64,000 bases of DNA from Polaromonas vacuolata (GCF_012584515.1 NZ_CP051461.1:2475501-2539500); one strand, 5' to 3'. Shown: positions 34,821 to 47,127, counted from the stretch's first letter. Made by a program: numbers and translations. Notes: generated by a model from the letters alone, not told the origin.

Positions 34821-35396
34821 TCAAGCCGGCTGCTGCCAATCCAGCGACCACGCACCCGACAATACATTTTGCAGCCACAGCATGCCAGTCAGCGTTTTAG
34901 CGTCGGTCACGCTGCCATCCGCACACCAAGCTAACAATTGCTGCGGGCTGGCACTAAAGACGTCGAGAAATTCTCCAGCATCTAACTTACGCTTACCCAG
35001 AGACAGCCCGCGGGCAAACCAAATATCTATGAACTCAGTGGAATAAGAAATCACAGGATGCAGCACACCGGCTCTGGCCCACTCTTTGGCGCTGTATCCG
35101 GTTTCTTCCAGCAACTCACGCCGAGCACAATCCAGGGCAGCCTCGCCGGCATCTAACTTGCCAGCAGGAAACTCAATCATCACCTTGCGCATGGGATGAC
35201 GAAACTGGCGCTCTAGCACCACCTGACCATCATCGAGCAAAGCTACCACCATCACCGCACCCGGATGAATAATGTATTCACGCATGGCTTGCGTGCCATC
35301 GGGCAGTAGCACCGTGTCACGCAGTGCATGTAAAAAACCACCACGCAAAATTTGCTCTGAAGCCAGCGTAATTTCGCGAAGGTGGTCGTCTTTCAT
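34821..35396 (-). CDS. NUDIX hydrolase, ADP-ribose pyrophosphatase-like
   Basis: Hydrolase of 191 residues. The Nudix box is seen as GKLDAGEAALDCARRELLEETGY (written here only as landmarks: GKLDAGE, then RELLEETG at about 105-120). EFPAGK before it and the TEFIDIWFARGL segment after it point to the ADP-ribose/NADH-pyrophosphatase branch, which clears ADP-ribose and other nucleoside diphosphate derivatives. It starts 18 bp after the DUF2818 stop, in the tail of the nuo cluster. Confidence 0.9.
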   Translation of the reverse strand: MKDDHLREITLASEQILRGGFLHALRDTVLLPDGTQAMREYIIHPGAVMVVALLDDGQVVLERQFRHPMRKVMIEFPAGKLDAGEAALDCARRELLEETGYSAKEWARAGVLHPVISYSTEFIDIWFARGLSLGKRKLDAGEFLDVFSASPQQLLAWCADGSVTDAKTLTGMLWLQNVLSGAWSLDWQQPA

Positions 35397-35414
35397 GCTC
35401 TTAATCCAGCTGAT

Positions 35415-35717
35415 TTATTGATGATGCTTAAACAGATAGCGATAAATAAAACCGGGAAAAGCAAACGTCACAAACAGCGTGCCGGTGATCGCGTAGAACT
35501 CCCAGCCCTGCGGTGCGATCTGACCTAAACGCTGCTCCAACAAAAGCCCTAAGCTGCCTGCCACAAAGTAAAACACGACTAGTTCGGCAAAACGAGTCGC
35601 CAAGTTTTTAGGCGACTTTAATGCGATCACTAAAAACAAACGCCGCGACAGAAATGGCAGGTTGGCGGCGAGTAGTGCAAAAAGAACAGTAATCCAGACC
35701 GATACGTTTTGGGTCAT
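35415..35717 (-). CDS. DUF2818 family membrane protein
   Basis: Small membrane protein of 100 residues with about three hydrophobic segments (residues 5-25, 48-65 and 75-97). The family is found directly after nuoN in Burkholderiales; here it starts 7 bp after the nuoN stop. This constant position suggests a link to complex I assembly or function, but no role is established. Motifs seen: NLPFLSRRLF and a C-terminal FPGFIYRYLFKHH. Confidence 0.88.
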   Translation of the reverse strand: MTQNVSVWITVLFALLAANLPFLSRRLFLVIALKSPKNLATRFAELVVFYFVAGSLGLLLEQRLGQIAPQGWEFYAITGTLFVTFAFPGFIYRYLFKHHQ

Positions 35718-35724
35718 GGATTAA

Positions 35725-37227
35725 TCAGACGCCGAGAGATGTGACTATGCTTTTGATGGCCTGTGAGCAAAGCGTCATCAAGCCGCCCGGCATCACACCC
35801 AAAATTAGCAGCAGCGCGCCATTCACCGACAACACAATAGCCGCATCTTTGGGCGCCGTGATTGGCGTATTGTTAGGCGCACGCGGTGCATCGAAATACA
35901 TAACCTTGATAACCCGCAGATAGTAAAAAGCACCCACCAGCGACATCATGACGGCAAACAAAGCCAGCACAAGATAACTGGTTTTACCCGAAGAAATCAG
36001 CGCTTGCAGCACTGATAGCTTGGCATAAAACCCAAGCAGCGGCGGCAAGCCAGCCAGTGAAAACATGGCCATAGCCATCACGCCAGCATAAAGCGGGCTG
36101 CGTTGATTCAGACCAGCCAAATCGGAGATTTCTTCAGACTCATGTCCAGCGCGGGTTAGTAGCAACACCACACCGAAAGCGGCCAAGGTGGTGAGCACGT
36201 AGCTAATCGCATAAAACATTGATGCGCTATAAGCCATTTCAGTATTGAACTCATTGCCATTGACCACACCAGACATCATGCCGAGAAGCAAAAAGCCCAT
36301 TTGTGAAATGGTGGAATAAGCCAGCATACGTTTGAGATTAGTCTGCGCGACAGCGGCTAAATTACCGACTAGCAAAGAGCCTATGGCCATGATGGCCAAC
36401 ATCTGTTGCCAGTCAATTGCCAGAGGCAACATGCCCTCCACCAAAAGTCGCATCACGATAGCAAAAGCCGCTAATTGTGGGGCGCCACCTATGAGCAGAG
36501 TAATCGCCGTTGGCGAGCCTTGATAAACGTCAGGCAGCCACATATGAAACGGCACAGCACCTAACTTAAACGCCAAACCAGAAACCACAAACACCAAGCC
36601 AAAAACCAGCACTTGATGCTTGACCTGACCGCTGGCAATTGAGTTGAACACTTCGTTGACGTCGAGCGAACCAGTTGCGCCATAAATCATGGACAAACCG
36701 TAGAGCAAGAAACCAGAAGCCAGCGCACCGAGCACAAAATACTTCATCGCAGCTTCAGTGGCCGTCGCATTGTCGCGGCGCAGCGCAACCAAGGCATAGC
36801 TCGAGAGTGTCATGAGCTCTAAACCCATGTAGATGACCAAAAAGTTATGGCCAGAAATCATCACGAAAATGCCCAACAGCGCGAACAAGCCAAGCGTGAA
36901 GAATTCTCCCCCGCGCAGCATGTCGCGGTCAGCCGCATAAGGTCGGCCGTAAATCATGGTGACCATCATCGCAATGCTGGCAAAACATTTAAGCCATGCA
37001 CCCATGGGATCACTGACCACCATGTTGCCAAAACCGTAAATGGTCAGACCGCTGACTGCATAAGCTGCCTCAAGGGCTGCCACAACCGCTAAGGTGAGCA
37101 AGGTCAAAACGTGGGTTAGGTTGCGCCGTGGGCTGGTCACGCCCAAGTCAACGAGCAAAATCACGCAGGCCATGACCAGCAGGACGATCTCAGGGAAGAC
37201 CGTTATCCAGGATAGTTTGTCAATCAT
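35725..37227 (-). CDS. nuoN: NADH-quinone oxidoreductase subunit N
   Basis: Antiporter-like membrane subunit of complex I, 500 residues with about 14 transmembrane helices. It forms one of the proton channels in the membrane arm. Typical features include [16 protein letters not shown], the proton-path lysines in [17 protein letters not shown] and [16 protein letters not shown]. It is the last nuo gene on this strand, 13 bp after nuoM. Confidence 0.96.
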   Translation of the reverse strand: MIDKLSWITVFPEIVLLVMACVILLVDLGVTSPRRNLTHVLTLLTLAVVAALEAAYAVSGLTIYGFGNMVVSDPMGAWLKCFASIAMMVTMIYGRPYAADRDMLRGGEFFTLGLFALLGIFVMISGHNFLVIYMGLELMTLSSYALVALRRDNATATEAAMKYFVLGALASGFLLYGLSMIYGATGSLDVNEVFNSIASGQVKHQVLVFGLVFVVSGLAFKLGAVPFHMWLPDVYQGSPTAITLLIGGAPQLAAFAIVMRLLVEGMLPLAIDWQQMLAIMAIGSLLVGNLAAVAQTNLKRMLAYSTISQMGFLLLGMMSGVVNGNEFNTEMAYSASMFYAISYVLTTLAAFGVVLLLTRAGHESEEISDLAGLNQRSPLYAGVMAMAMFSLAGLPPLLGFYAKLSVLQALISSGKTSYLVLALFAVMMSLVGAFYYLRVIKVMYFDAPRAPNNTPITAPKDAAIVLSVNGALLLILGVMPGGLMTLCSQAIKSIVTSLGV

Positions 37228-37240
37228 CTGTCTTCTAGCT

Positions 37241-38722
37241 TTAGTTCAGTTTGGATAAGGCGACATGGCGGAGCAAGTCAGCCACCGAGCTGTTCATCAC
37301 ATCGGTAAAAGGTTTGGGATAAAGACCCATATACATCACCGCAAATGCCAACAGGCCAAGCATGAAAAATTCACGCGCATTGATGTCTTTGAGTTTTTTA
37401 ACCGTGTCGTTTGTGACCGGGCCAAGGTAGACGCGCTTATACATCCACAGCGTGTAAGCCGCACCGAAAATCAATGCTGAAGCCGCCGCCATGCCAATCC
37501 AGAAGTTGAACTGCACCGCGCCCAAAATCACCATCCATTCGCCAACAAAACCGGCTGTAGCAGGCAGCCCGCAATTAGCCATTGCAAACAACAAAGCGAA
37601 AGCGGCAAACTTTGGCATAGTGTTAACAACGCCGCCGTAGCTGGAAATTTCACGTGAGTGCGCTTGGTCATACAACACGCCAATGCACAAAAACATAGCG
37701 GCTGAAACAAAACCGTGGCCAATCATTTGCACAATACCGCCGGCCAAACCCACATCATTAAAGATGAAGAAACCTAGCGTCACAAAACCCATGTGCGCAA
37801 TCGATGAATAAGCCACTAGCTTTTTCATATCCGTCTGCACCAGCGCCACAACGCCCACATAAATCACAGCAATGAGGGAAAGCGCAATCATCAGCCAAGC
37901 CCATTCATGCGCAGCGTCAGGCGCTATGGGCAGCGAAAAACGTAAAAAGCCGTAAGCACCGAGCTTGAGCATGATGGCCGCCAGCACAGCAGAGCCGGCT
38001 GTTGGCGCTTCGACGTGCACATCAGGCAACCACGTGTGGACTGGCCACATCGGCACCTTGACGGCAAAGGCTGCAAGAAAAGCGAAAAACAACAGCGTCT
38101 GAATCGTGCCGCCAAGTTTGAGTTGGTGCCAGGTGAGAATATCGAAACTGCCGCCGGATTTGTTGTAGAGAAATATCAACGCCACCAGCATCAGCAAAGA
38201 GCCGAGCAAGGTGTAGAGGAAAAACTTAAACGCCGCGTAAATCTTGTTCGGTCCACCCCAGATGCCGATGATTAAATACATCGGGATCAAGGTCGCTTCA
38301 AAGAAAACATAAAACAGCAAACCGTCGAGCGCGCTGAAAACACCAATCATCAAACCACTCAGTATCAGGAACGATGCCATGTACTGATTCACGCGGTGAG
38401 TAATCGACTCCCAACTGGCGATGATGACGACCACATTGATAAAAGCCGTCAGCAACACAAACCACAGCGAAATGCCATCCACACCGAGGTGGTAGTTAAC
38501 ATTAAAGCGCTGTATCCAACTCTCCAACTCAACAAACTGCATCGCCGATGTACCTAGCTTAAAGCCGGTATACAAAGGAATTGTCACGAGAAAACTCAAG
38601 GTGGCGCCTATCAGCGCGATCCAGCGCACACTGCGCGCTTGGTCATCACGACCGAGCGCCAGCAGCACCACGCCAAAAATAATTGGCATCCAAATGGCAA
38701 GGCTCAACAAACCCATCTTCAT
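37241..38722 (-). CDS. nuoM: NADH-quinone oxidoreductase subunit M
   Basis: Antiporter-like subunit of the complex I membrane arm, 493 residues. Seen: [18 protein letters not shown] with the conserved Glu, [20 protein letters not shown] and [16 protein letters not shown], the discontinuous-helix and lysine elements of the proton channel. A second Met codon two residues in (38716) is an alternative start. It follows nuoL by 37 bp. Confidence 0.96.
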   Translation of the reverse strand: MKMGLLSLAIWMPIIFGVVLLALGRDDQARSVRWIALIGATLSFLVTIPLYTGFKLGTSAMQFVELESWIQRFNVNYHLGVDGISLWFVLLTAFINVVVIIASWESITHRVNQYMASFLILSGLMIGVFSALDGLLFYVFFEATLIPMYLIIGIWGGPNKIYAAFKFFLYTLLGSLLMLVALIFLYNKSGGSFDILTWHQLKLGGTIQTLLFFAFLAAFAVKVPMWPVHTWLPDVHVEAPTAGSAVLAAIMLKLGAYGFLRFSLPIAPDAAHEWAWLMIALSLIAVIYVGVVALVQTDMKKLVAYSSIAHMGFVTLGFFIFNDVGLAGGIVQMIGHGFVSAAMFLCIGVLYDQAHSREISSYGGVVNTMPKFAAFALLFAMANCGLPATAGFVGEWMVILGAVQFNFWIGMAAASALIFGAAYTLWMYKRVYLGPVTNDTVKKLKDINAREFFMLGLLAFAVMYMGLYPKPFTDVMNSSVADLLRHVALSKLN

Positions 38723-38759
38723 TCCTTATTCTTATTGATGAAACGCTAATGGCCGAGGC

Positions 38760-40817
38760 CTAGCGATTGAGCCAGACAAAGTAAGTCATCAGCACAAATA
38801 CGCCAATGATCATGCCGAACGCGTAGTGGTAGATAAAGCCAGTCTGGATACGGCGCACCCAACTAGAAATCTTTGCGACCAGTTTCCACGAACCGTTCAC
38901 CACAATGCCGTCGATCAATTTAACGTCGCCTACTTGCCACAAGGTTTGACCCAGCATGCGCGTGCCGCGTGACAAAACGTTTTCGTTAAACCAGTCGAGA
39001 TAGTATTTATTCTCTAGCAGTATGTAGATAGGCATAAAAGTACGTTTGATCGCCGCCGGTACAGCCGGATTGATCAAATACATATACCAAGCCGATACCA
39101 CGCCAGCCATGGCTAACCAGAAAGGCGCGGTCGACAAACCGTGAAGCGCCATTTGCGCTGGGCCGTGGAAAGCTGAAGCAAGCTCTTCCATCACCGGATG
39201 CCGCACTTCATCGACAAAAATCGCACCTTTAAAGAAGTCGCTGTAGAGCATGGCATCGATAGCGATGTAGCCAATAACAACTGAAGGTATAGCTAACAAA
39301 ATCAGCGGCAATGTGACTACCCATGGGGACTCGTGCGGTTTAGCAGCAGCGTGGCCGTGGTCATCGTGCTTGGCATGGACATCAGGCTTAGCATGCGCGT
39401 CAGCATGATCGTCGTGATGCGCATCGGGATTAAGCGCGTAACGCTCCTTGCCGTGGAAGACCAAAAAGTAAAGCCGGAACGAATAAAACGCAGTGATAAA
39501 AACACCGGCGAGCACCGAGAAGTAGGCAAAACCAGAGCCATATAAATGGCTTTCAGCAACCGCTTCAATAATGCTGTCCTTAGAGTAAAAGCCAGCGAAA
39601 AACGGTGTGCCTATCAAGGCTAAAGATCCAATCAAGGAAGTGATCCAAGTAATCGGCATGTACTTGCGCACATTACCCATCCAGCGGATGTCTTGGTTGT
39701 GATGCATGCCCATGATGACGGATCCGGCAGCAAGAAACAGCAAGGCTTTAAAGAAAGCGTGGGTCATCAAATGGAATACGGCAACCGAGTAAGCCGAAGC
39801 ACCAAGTGCCACGGTCATATAGCCAAGCTGAGACAAGGTTGAGTAAGCAACAACCCGTTTAATATCGTTTTGAATAATGCCCAAAAAGCCCATGAAGAGC
39901 GCAGTAATAGCGCCAATAATCATGATAAAACTCAGCGCTGTGTCACTGAGTTCAAACAGCGGCGACATACGCGCCACCATGAAAATACCAGCGGTCACCA
40001 TGGTCGCTGCGTGAATCAAAGCAGAAATTGGCGTTGGGCCTTCCATCGAATCAGGCAACCAAACATGCAGTGGAAACTGCGCTGATTTACCCATCGCACC
40101 GATGAAAAGACAAATACAAATAACCGTCACCAACATCCAGCTAGTGCCCGGCAAAGTAAGCAAAGCCAACTCATCAGCTTTGGCAAAAAGTTCAGAGTAG
40201 CTCAGCGTGCCGGCATAGGCGGCGAGCAAACCAATGCCCAAAATAAAACCAAAGTCGCCCACGCGGTTGACCAAAAAGGCTTTCATATTGGCAAATATCG
40301 CGGTCGGTTTATTGAAGTAAAAACCGATCAATAAATAAGACACCAAGCCCACGGCTTCCCAGCCGAAAAACAGTTGCAGCAAGTTGTTGCTCATGACCAG
40401 CATCAACATGGAAAAAGTGAACAAAGAGATATAGCCGAAGAAACGGTTGTAGCCTTTGTCTTCCTCCATATAGCCAATCGTGTAGATATGCACCATCAAT
40501 GAGACAAACGTCACGACGCACATCATCATTGCAGTCAGACCGTCGACTAAAAAGCCGACTTCCATCTTCAGGTTGCCCACCACCATCCAGGTGTAAAGCG
40601 TCTCATTAAAATGTGCGCCATCCATGGCCACACTTTTCAGCGTCAAAGCCGAAAGAACAAAAGACAGAAAGACGCAAAGAATGGTCACGCTGTGAGAGGC
40701 ACGGCGACCTATGACGTTGCCGCCAAAAGTGGTGCCAAAAACACCGGCAATAATTGCGCCGGCCAGCGGCGCAAGCGCCACCACCAGTAAGGTGGATGCG
40801 GAAAGGGTTTGACTCAT
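38760..40817 (-). CDS. nuoL: NADH-quinone oxidoreductase subunit L, with His-rich insert
   Basis: Distal antiporter-like subunit with the long lateral helix, 685 residues. Core motifs: FFGWEAVGLVSYLLIGF, SAQFPLHVWLPDSMEGPTP, DIKRVVAYSTLSQLGYM. An unusual loop at residues 466-495 holds nine His with many Asp/Ala/Lys, just before the last membrane region (PWVVTLPLILL). It probably faces an aqueous side and may bind metal or protons; E. coli NuoL lacks it as far as I recall. nuoK precedes it by 7 bp. Confidence 0.96.
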   Translation of the reverse strand: MSQTLSASTLLVVALAPLAGAIIAGVFGTTFGGNVIGRRASHSVTILCVFLSFVLSALTLKSVAMDGAHFNETLYTWMVVGNLKMEVGFLVDGLTAMMMCVVTFVSLMVHIYTIGYMEEDKGYNRFFGYISLFTFSMLMLVMSNNLLQLFFGWEAVGLVSYLLIGFYFNKPTAIFANMKAFLVNRVGDFGFILGIGLLAAYAGTLSYSELFAKADELALLTLPGTSWMLVTVICICLFIGAMGKSAQFPLHVWLPDSMEGPTPISALIHAATMVTAGIFMVARMSPLFELSDTALSFIMIIGAITALFMGFLGIIQNDIKRVVAYSTLSQLGYMTVALGASAYSVAVFHLMTHAFFKALLFLAAGSVIMGMHHNQDIRWMGNVRKYMPITWITSLIGSLALIGTPFFAGFYSKDSIIEAVAESHLYGSGFAYFSVLAGVFITAFYSFRLYFLVFHGKERYALNPDAHHDDHADAHAKPDVHAKHDDHGHAAAKPHESPWVVTLPLILLAIPSVVIGYIAIDAMLYSDFFKGAIFVDEVRHPVMEELASAFHGPAQMALHGLSTAPFWLAMAGVVSAWYMYLINPAVPAAIKRTFMPIYILLENKYYLDWFNENVLSRGTRMLGQTLWQVGDVKLIDGIVVNGSWKLVAKISSWVRRIQTGFIYHYAFGMIIGVFVLMTYFVWLNR

Positions 40818-40824
40818 TTTGTAA

Positions 40825-41133
40825 TTAACCCTGCAGCGTGTTGAGTTCGTCTACGTTGATGCTGGCCTTGTTACGGAACAGCAGCACGAGAATGGCCAGA
40901 CCGATAGCGGATTCGGCAGCGGCGACAGTCAATATGAAAAAGACAAAAATCTGACCAGCCATATCGTTAAGGTAATACGAGAAAGCCACGAAGTTCATAT
41001 TCACCGCCAGCAGCATCAATTCGATGGCCATGAGCAAAACAATAAGGTTTTTGCGGTTGAGAAAAATCCCAATCACTGAGAGCGCAAAAAGCATAGCGCC
41101 CAACGATAAAAAATGTCCCAGAGTCAGCGTCAT
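40825..41133 (-). CDS. nuoK: NADH-quinone oxidoreductase subunit K
   Basis: Small three-helix membrane subunit of complex I, 102 residues. The membrane glutamates of the proton path are seen in [16 protein letters not shown] and in [16 protein letters not shown]. It overlaps nuoJ by four bases (ATGA) and lies 7 bp before nuoL. Confidence 0.96.
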   Translation of the reverse strand: MTLTLGHFLSLGAMLFALSVIGIFLNRKNLIVLLMAIELMLLAVNMNFVAFSYYLNDMAGQIFVFFILTVAAAESAIGLAILVLLFRNKASINVDELNTLQG

Positions 41134-41780
41134 GCCGTCTTCTCCCCATCGGTATTTGCTTGAGCCGCTTGCGGGCTGGCTGAATTAATTTTGACCAAGC
41201 TGACTCGGTCTTTGGCCTTAACCCTGACCTGCTCGGCCGGATTCGACGATTTGGAATCCTTGCGTTCCCGCATGGTCAAAGCGATCGCCGCAATTATCGC
41301 CACCAAAAGTATCACAGCAGCAATTTCTAGCGGATATAGGTAGGATGAGTAGAGAACTTTGCCCAATTCTTTGGTGTTAGAAACTTGCGCACCTATGTCA
41401 CCAGCAGCGACTGCGGAGGCAAGCTTTGGTGGCTCACGAAAACCACCCATCAGCACATAAGACATTTCCAGTGCAATGATGGCGCCTACAGAACCCGCAA
41501 GCGGAAAATGCTTCCAAAAACCTTTACGCACGCCGTCGAGATTGATGTCCAACATCATCACAACGAACAGGAAAAGCACCATCACCGCGCCGACATAAAC
41601 CAACACCAAAGCGATGGCTAAAAATTCTGCTTTTAGCAAAATCCAAATAGCGGCAGCTTGGAAAAAGGCCAACACTAAAAAGAGTGCGGCATGCACGGGA
41701 TTACGCGCCGTGATGACCTTGAACGCCGCGAACAACATCACGGTGGCAAAGACATAAAAAAGGGCTGTTCTAGCGTCCAT
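41130..41780 (-). CDS. nuoJ: NADH-quinone oxidoreductase subunit J
   Basis: Membrane subunit of complex I, 216 residues with about five helices: [56 protein letters not shown] and two more. The kinked third helix with [10 protein letters not shown] is the conserved family feature. The last 50 residues are a charged tail. It overlaps nuoK by 4 bp and follows nuoI by 67 bp. Confidence 0.95.
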   Translation of the reverse strand: MDARTALFYVFATVMLFAAFKVITARNPVHAALFLVLAFFQAAAIWILLKAEFLAIALVLVYVGAVMVLFLFVVMMLDINLDGVRKGFWKHFPLAGSVGAIIALEMSYVLMGGFREPPKLASAVAAGDIGAQVSNTKELGKVLYSSYLYPLEIAAVILLVAIIAAIALTMRERKDSKSSNPAEQVRVKAKDRVSLVKINSASPQAAQANTDGEKTA

Positions 41781-41847
41781 ATTATTTTGGATTCTTTCTG
41801 GGAACTGTCGGCAATATACGGGTCAAGGAAAACGCAAGGCTTTAGGC

Positions 41848-42345
41848 TTAGCGAAACTTAGCGTCAGCTGCGCGATTCGCAGCGATTTCAGTTTCGTAAC
41901 GGTCCCCGACGGCGAGCAACATGTCTTTGGTGAAATACAAGTCACCGCGTTTTTCGCCGTGGTATTCGAAAATATGCGTTTCAACAATCGAGTCAACCGG
42001 GCAACTCTCTTCGCAAAAACCGCAAAAAATACATTTCGTCAAATCAATGTCGTAGCGCGATGTGCGGCGACTGCCGTCTTCACGCACATCGGACTCAATC
42101 GTGATCGCCATGGCGGGGCAGACGGCTTCACAGAGTTTGCAAGCAATGCAACGCTCTTCACCATTTTCATAACGGCGCAGCGCATGCAGTCCACGAAAAC
42201 GCGGACTTTGCGGTGTTTTCTCTTCAGGAAACTGCACCGTGATCTTGCGCTTAAACATGTATTTACCGGTCAGGGCCATGCCCTTGAACAACTCGGTGAG
42301 CATAAAACTGCTGACGAAATCCTTGACGGAAGCTACTGCGGTCAT
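41848..42345 (-). CDS. nuoI: NADH-quinone oxidoreductase subunit I (2x[4Fe-4S])
   Basis: Peripheral ferredoxin-like subunit of complex I, 165 residues, carrying clusters N6a and N6b. Two complete motifs are present: [12 protein letters not shown] and [12 protein letters not shown]. An N-terminal amphipathic region ([12 protein letters not shown]) anchors it against NuoH. It follows nuoH with an 82-bp gap. Confidence 0.96.
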   Translation of the reverse strand: MTAVASVKDFVSSFMLTELFKGMALTGKYMFKRKITVQFPEEKTPQSPRFRGLHALRRYENGEERCIACKLCEAVCPAMAITIESDVREDGSRRTSRYDIDLTKCIFCGFCEESCPVDSIVETHIFEYHGEKRGDLYFTKDMLLAVGDRYETEIAANRAADAKFR

Positions 42346-42427
42346 GACGGTGTCCTGCTTGAACGCTTGAAGAAAAACCGCGAACCATCAGTTGGCCGCG
42401 AAGAATGTAGAGCTTGAAAAATCACGC

Positions 42428-43501
42428 TCATTTCCAGATGTTGTAAGAGGTCTGCATCCATGCACCGACCACAACCAGCCATACCAGTGTGACGGGGATG
42501 AAGATCTTCCAGCCCAAACGCATGATCTGGTCATAGCGAAAGCGTGGGAAAGTTGCACGTACCCAGAGGAAGGTAGTCACAACCATAAAGGTTTTTAGAC
42601 CCAACCAAATCCAGCCCGGTATGAAGGCAAGAAACTCAAACGGTGGCAACCAGCCGCCCAAAAAGAGCAACACGGCAAGAATCGCGACCAGCCACATATT
42701 GGCGTATTCGGCGAGGAAAAACATCGCGAACGCCATGCCGGAATACTCGACCATGTGACCGGCGACAATTTCTGACTCGCCTTCGACCACGTCGAATGGG
42801 TGGCGATTAGTTTCAGCCAAACTAGAGATGAAAAAAACCACAAAAATAGGCAGCAATGGCAACCAATTCCAAGAGAAAATCCCCATCCCACTGGTAGCCG
42901 CCATGCCTTTGCCTTGGCTCATCACAATGTCGGTCATATTCAAACTACCCGACACCATCAGCACAATCACCAAGCAAAAGCCCATGGCAATTTCGTAACT
43001 CACCATTTGCGCAGAAGCGCGCATAGCACCCAAAAACGCATACTTAGAATTGGATGCCCAGCCCGCAATGATCACGCCATAAACTTCTAGCGAAGTTATC
43101 GCCATCAAAAATAGTAAGCCCGCATTGATATTGGCTAAAGCCACATCAGGTCCAAAAGGAATCACTGCCCACGCCGCAAGCGCCGGCATGATGGTCATGA
43201 TGGGACCTAATACAAACAAGCCTTTGCTGGCGGCTGTTGGAATAATGATTTCCTTAGTCAGCAGCTTTAATGCATCCGCAATGGGTTGTAGCAAACCAAA
43301 CGGACCAACGCGGTTAGGGCCCATACGAATTTGGGTAAAACCAATCGCCTTGCGCTCCCATAAAGTGAGGTAGGCAACTGCACCCATCAGGGGCAACAGC
43401 ACGCAGACAATCTTGATCAATGTCCAAAGCACAGGCCAGACAGTTGTTGGCCAGATACCGCCCATTAGGCCCTGACCAAAAGCGTGGAAAGCATCAATCA
43501 T
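42428..43501 (-). CDS. nuoH: NADH-quinone oxidoreductase subunit H
   Basis: Membrane subunit forming most of the quinone chamber, 357 residues with about eight helices. Seen: [32 protein letters not shown] (landmarks: [17 protein letters not shown]), [16 protein letters not shown] with the conserved acidic loop, and [17 protein letters not shown]. It overlaps the end of nuoG by 4 bp. Confidence 0.97.
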   Translation of the reverse strand: MIDAFHAFGQGLMGGIWPTTVWPVLWTLIKIVCVLLPLMGAVAYLTLWERKAIGFTQIRMGPNRVGPFGLLQPIADALKLLTKEIIIPTAASKGLFVLGPIMTIMPALAAWAVIPFGPDVALANINAGLLFLMAITSLEVYGVIIAGWASNSKYAFLGAMRASAQMVSYEIAMGFCLVIVLMVSGSLNMTDIVMSQGKGMAATSGMGIFSWNWLPLLPIFVVFFISSLAETNRHPFDVVEGESEIVAGHMVEYSGMAFAMFFLAEYANMWLVAILAVLLFLGGWLPPFEFLAFIPGWIWLGLKTFMVVTTFLWVRATFPRFRYDQIMRLGWKIFIPVTLVWLVVVGAWMQTSYNIWK

Positions 43502-45714
43502 GCGGCTACTCCAGCGCTAGGGTTCTTGGACTGTAATGCAGACTGAACTTGCAGCAGCGCTTTTTGTGCATCTGTTGTGAGTTGCAAAGAAGTTGAGCGC
43601 CTAACCATGGAGTCAAGCTGATAAATACTGGCGACCGCCGGAACCGTGGGTGCAGCACCCAAAGCACTAGGGGCCAAAACAGGGCTGTCTAGCGTGATGC
43701 TGGCAAGGGTTCCGTTACCCAATCGCTCAGCCGCGATATGCGTGTCATTTGCACCCGGAATTTGCGCCAGCACATCGGCGGCGGTTTCGTATGCGAAGCC
43801 GGGTAATTCCAGCAAATTAGCCAAGACGCGAAGCACTTTCCAGCCGGGACGCGTGTCACCCAAAGGCTTGGTGACTGCGTGAAAGCTTTGCAGTCTGCCT
43901 TCAGCATTGACAAAGGTTCCCGGTGTTTCTGTAAAAGGCGAAATCGGCAGCAACACATCGCTAAAACTCATATTGGCTTTAAACGGGCTGAGTGTCACCA
44001 CCATTTGCGCCTGATTAATACCCGCCAATGATTGCGCAGGATTGGCCGAATCAAAAGCCGGTTCATTACCAAAAAGCAGCACCGCCTTGAGCTGACCGTC
44101 TAGCATTTGAGCGGCATTCAGACCTTCACCATTTGGCATAGCGCCTGCAAGCTGGGCACCCACTGTATTAGCCGCTTCGCTTAGGTAACCAATGCCGGCA
44201 CCAGTCTGCACTGCAATCCAATTGGCCAGTGCCAACAAGCTTGAGGCGTTGACATGGTGAGCGGCTGCATTACCTAACAAAATAGCCTTGCGTTCACCAC
44301 CAATTAGGGAGGCAGCAATCGATTTAGCTGTCACGCCAGCAGCACCTTCTAAACTAACAGCGACCGGCGCAGCAATGCCTTTTTCCAGCGCAATCGCGGC
44401 CGCCACCTCGGCTAAAGCTTTGGCCCAGTCAGACGCAGGTGCGGTGATGCGATTGGCAAGAGGCATGGCCCAAGCGTCGGCATCAAACAATTCAAGATCA
44501 GAATTAATGCTGTTGACATTGCCGCCCTTGCGCACGGCTTGACGAATACGTTGAGCAAACAGCGGATGGTCTTTGCGCAAATTAGAACCAACAACCAGCA
44601 CACGCTGCAAATTCGACAGCGAGGCAATACTCATCCCCAGCCAACGAATAGCTGAGTGTTGTGAAAAATCAGCATTACGCAAGCGGTAATCAATGTTGTC
44701 GCTACCCAAGCCGCGTACCAGACTGCCGGCAAGAAATAACTCTTCAAGCGTGCTGTGCGGACTGGCCAACACACCAATGCTTTGAGCGCCGTGGTCAGCT
44801 TTGATTTGTTTTAAACCATTGGCAACGTACTCAAGCGCAGTTTGCCAGTCAACCGACTTCCAAATACCACCCTGCTTAATCATGGGCGTCATCAAACGCT
44901 CGTCGCTGTTCAAGGACTCATAAGAAAAACGGTCGCGGTCAGCAATCCAGCACTCATTGACATCTTCGTTCTCTAAAGGCAAGACCCGCATCACGCGGTT
45001 GGACTTAACCTGAACAATCAAATTAGCGCCGGTCGAGTCATGTGGGCTGACAGACTTGCGACGCGACAATTCCCACGTGCGGGCGCTGTAGCGAAAAGGC
45101 TTGCTGGTCAGCGCGCCCACCGGACAAATATCAATCATGTTGCCAGACAGTTCTGAGTCCACCGTCATGCCAACAAAGGTTTCTATCTCTGCGTGTTCGC
45201 CGCGGTGCGACATACCGAGTTCCATCACGCCGGCAACTTCTTGGCCAAAACGAACGCAGCGGGTGCAATGAATACAGCGACTCATCTCTTGCATAGAAAC
45301 CAGCGGACCTATGTCTTTGACGGCGACCATGCGCTTTTCTTCTTCGTAGCGCGAAGACCCAGAGCCATAACCCACAGCCAAATCTTGCAACTGGCACTCG
45401 CCACCTTGATCGCAAATTGGACAGTCAAGCGGGTGATTAATCAGCAAAAACTCCATCACACCCTTTTGGGCTTTGATGGCTTTGTCGTTTTTAGTGTGCA
45501 CGACCATGCCTTGAGAGACTGGCGTCGCGCAAGCCGGCATAGGCTTTGGTGCTTTTTCAATATCCACCAAGCACATACGGCAGTTAGCCGCAATGCTGAG
45601 CTTTTTGTGATAACAAAAATGCGGGATGTAGGTACCCGCTTTTTCAGCTGCATTCATCACCGTGCTACCTGCCGGCACTTCGACCTTTTGGCCGTCCAGT
45701 TCTATCTCAACCAT
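43498..45714 (-). CDS. nuoG: NADH-quinone oxidoreductase subunit G
   Basis: Largest peripheral subunit of complex I, 738 residues. N-terminal clusters: the [2Fe-2S] ligands in [29 protein letters not shown], and the His-plus-Cys set in [12 protein letters not shown] with DICPVGAL later. The rest is the molybdopterin-oxidoreductase-like fold with no visible Mo ligands. The length of under 800 residues fits the beta-proteobacterial form. It follows nuoF by 21 bp. Confidence 0.96.
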   Translation of the reverse strand: MVEIELDGQKVEVPAGSTVMNAAEKAGTYIPHFCYHKKLSIAANCRMCLVDIEKAPKPMPACATPVSQGMVVHTKNDKAIKAQKGVMEFLLINHPLDCPICDQGGECQLQDLAVGYGSGSSRYEEEKRMVAVKDIGPLVSMQEMSRCIHCTRCVRFGQEVAGVMELGMSHRGEHAEIETFVGMTVDSELSGNMIDICPVGALTSKPFRYSARTWELSRRKSVSPHDSTGANLIVQVKSNRVMRVLPLENEDVNECWIADRDRFSYESLNSDERLMTPMIKQGGIWKSVDWQTALEYVANGLKQIKADHGAQSIGVLASPHSTLEELFLAGSLVRGLGSDNIDYRLRNADFSQHSAIRWLGMSIASLSNLQRVLVVGSNLRKDHPLFAQRIRQAVRKGGNVNSINSDLELFDADAWAMPLANRITAPASDWAKALAEVAAAIALEKGIAAPVAVSLEGAAGVTAKSIAASLIGGERKAILLGNAAAHHVNASSLLALANWIAVQTGAGIGYLSEAANTVGAQLAGAMPNGEGLNAAQMLDGQLKAVLLFGNEPAFDSANPAQSLAGINQAQMVVTLSPFKANMSFSDVLLPISPFTETPGTFVNAEGRLQSFHAVTKPLGDTRPGWKVLRVLANLLELPGFAYETAADVLAQIPGANDTHIAAERLGNGTLASITLDSPVLAPSALGAAPTVPAVASIYQLDSMVRRSTSLQLTTDAQKALLQVQSALQSKNPSAGVAA

Positions 45715-45735
45715 ATTGCTATTCTCTTTTCATGC

Positions 45736-47127
45736 TCAGGCAGTTGCTGGCGAAGTGGCACCGGACGCGGCCGGATTTTGCGAAATCATGGCTTCAAACT
45801 CATGGCGGAAATGCTTAATCATGGCGCGCACCGGCATGGCCGAAGCGTCACCGAGTGCGCAAATTGTACGGCCCTGAATGTTGTCCGCGACTGAGTTGAG
45901 TAAATCCAAATCAGTAGACCTACCCTTGCCAGTATGAATCCGTTCAACCACGCGCCACAACCAGCCCGTGCCTTCACGGCAAGGTGTGCATTGGCCGCAA
46001 GATTCATGCATATAAAAATAAGACAAACGTTTAAGACTCTCGACCATACAGCGACTGTCATCGAGCACGATGACAGCGCCGGAACCCAGCATAGAGCCGG
46101 CCTTGGCAATCGAGTCGTAGTCCATCGTGCAGTCCATCATGATGGCCGCAGGCAACACAGGCGAAGACGATCCACCAGGAATCACAGCCTTTAAAGTGCG
46201 TCCTTTTCGAACGCCACCAGCGAGCTCTAATAATTTGGAAAACGGTGTGCCCATTGGCACTTCGTAGTTGCCCGGCAATTCAACATCGCCAGACACCGAG
46301 TAAATCTTGGTGCCACCGTTGTTAGGCTTGCCGCACTCGAGATAAGCCGTGCCGCCGTTGCGAATTAGCCAAGGCACTGCAGCGAAGGTTTCGGTGTTGT
46401 TAATCGTGGTCGGCTTGCCGTACAGACCAAAGCTAGCGGGGAAAGGCGGCTTAAAGCGCGGCTGACCTTTTTTACCTTCTAGCGACTCTAAAAGCGCAGT
46501 TTCCTCGCCGCAAATGTAAGCGCCAAAACCGTGTGCAGCGTGGAGTTCAAAACTGAACGTACTGCCCATGATTTTCTCGCCCAACATACCGGCAGCGCGG
46601 GCTTCTTCTAAGGCTTCTTCGAAACGCAAATAAGTAGCAAAAATCTCGCCGTGAATATAGTTGTAACCTACAGAAATACCCATGGCAAAAGCGGCGATAG
46701 CCATGCCTTCAATCACGCTGTGCGGATTGAACTGCATGATGTCGCGGTCTTTGCAAGTGCCCGGCTCGCCTTCGTCTGAATTACAGACTAAGTATTTTTG
46801 TCCGGGAAACTGGCGCGGCATAAAACTCCACTTCAGTCCGGTCGGGAAACCCGCACCACCACGGCCACGCAGACCGCCAGCCTTGACCTCAGCAATGACT
46901 TGATCTTGGGTCATGCCGCCTTGGCCGTCAGTCCCCAAAATTTTACGCAGCGCCTGATAACCGCCGCGCGATTCATAGTCTTTTAAGCGCCAGTTTTTAC
47001 CGTCCAAATCTGCCAGAATTTGTGGACTGATGTGACGGCCGTGAAAACAGCTTTGAACACCAGTGGCAGAGAATTCAGCCAGCACTTGTTGTGCGGCGCG
47101 GTTTGTGGTTTTAGTGTCGATTGTCAT
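45736..47127 (-). CDS. nuoF: NADH-quinone oxidoreductase subunit F (FMN, NADH-binding)
   Basis: Electron input subunit of complex I, 463 residues. I start it at the ATG at 47127, which overlaps the nuoE stop as ATGA; the frame is open to 47199 but inside nuoE. The FMN/NADH site is [13 protein letters not shown] with the [14 protein letters not shown] segment; the N3 cluster ligands are in [12 protein letters not shown] plus a later Cys (TICALGD). All are intact. Confidence 0.96.
   Translation of the reverse strand: MTIDTKTTNRAAQQVLAEFSATGVQSCFHGRHISPQILADLDGKNWRLKDYESRGGYQALRKILGTDGQGGMTQDQVIAEVKAGGLRGRGGAGFPTGLKWSFMPRQFPGQKYLVCNSDEGEPGTCKDRDIMQFNPHSVIEGMAIAAFAMGISVGYNYIHGEIFATYLRFEEALEEARAAGMLGEKIMGSTFSFELHAAHGFGAYICGEETALLESLEGKKGQPRFKPPFPASFGLYGKPTTINNTETFAAVPWLIRNGGTAYLECGKPNNGGTKIYSVSGDVELPGNYEVPMGTPFSKLLELAGGVRKGRTLKAVIPGGSSSPVLPAAIMMDCTMDYDSIAKAGSMLGSGAVIVLDDSRCMVESLKRLSYFYMHESCGQCTPCREGTGWLWRVVERIHTGKGRSTDLDLLNSVADNIQGRTICALGDASAMPVRAMIKHFRHEFEAMISQNPAASGATSPATA

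Noticed and set aside
45193..45894. 233-residue plus-strand ORF
   Set aside because: It runs antisense to nuoG and the end of nuoF; the His/Phe-rich composition is typical of a shadow frame.
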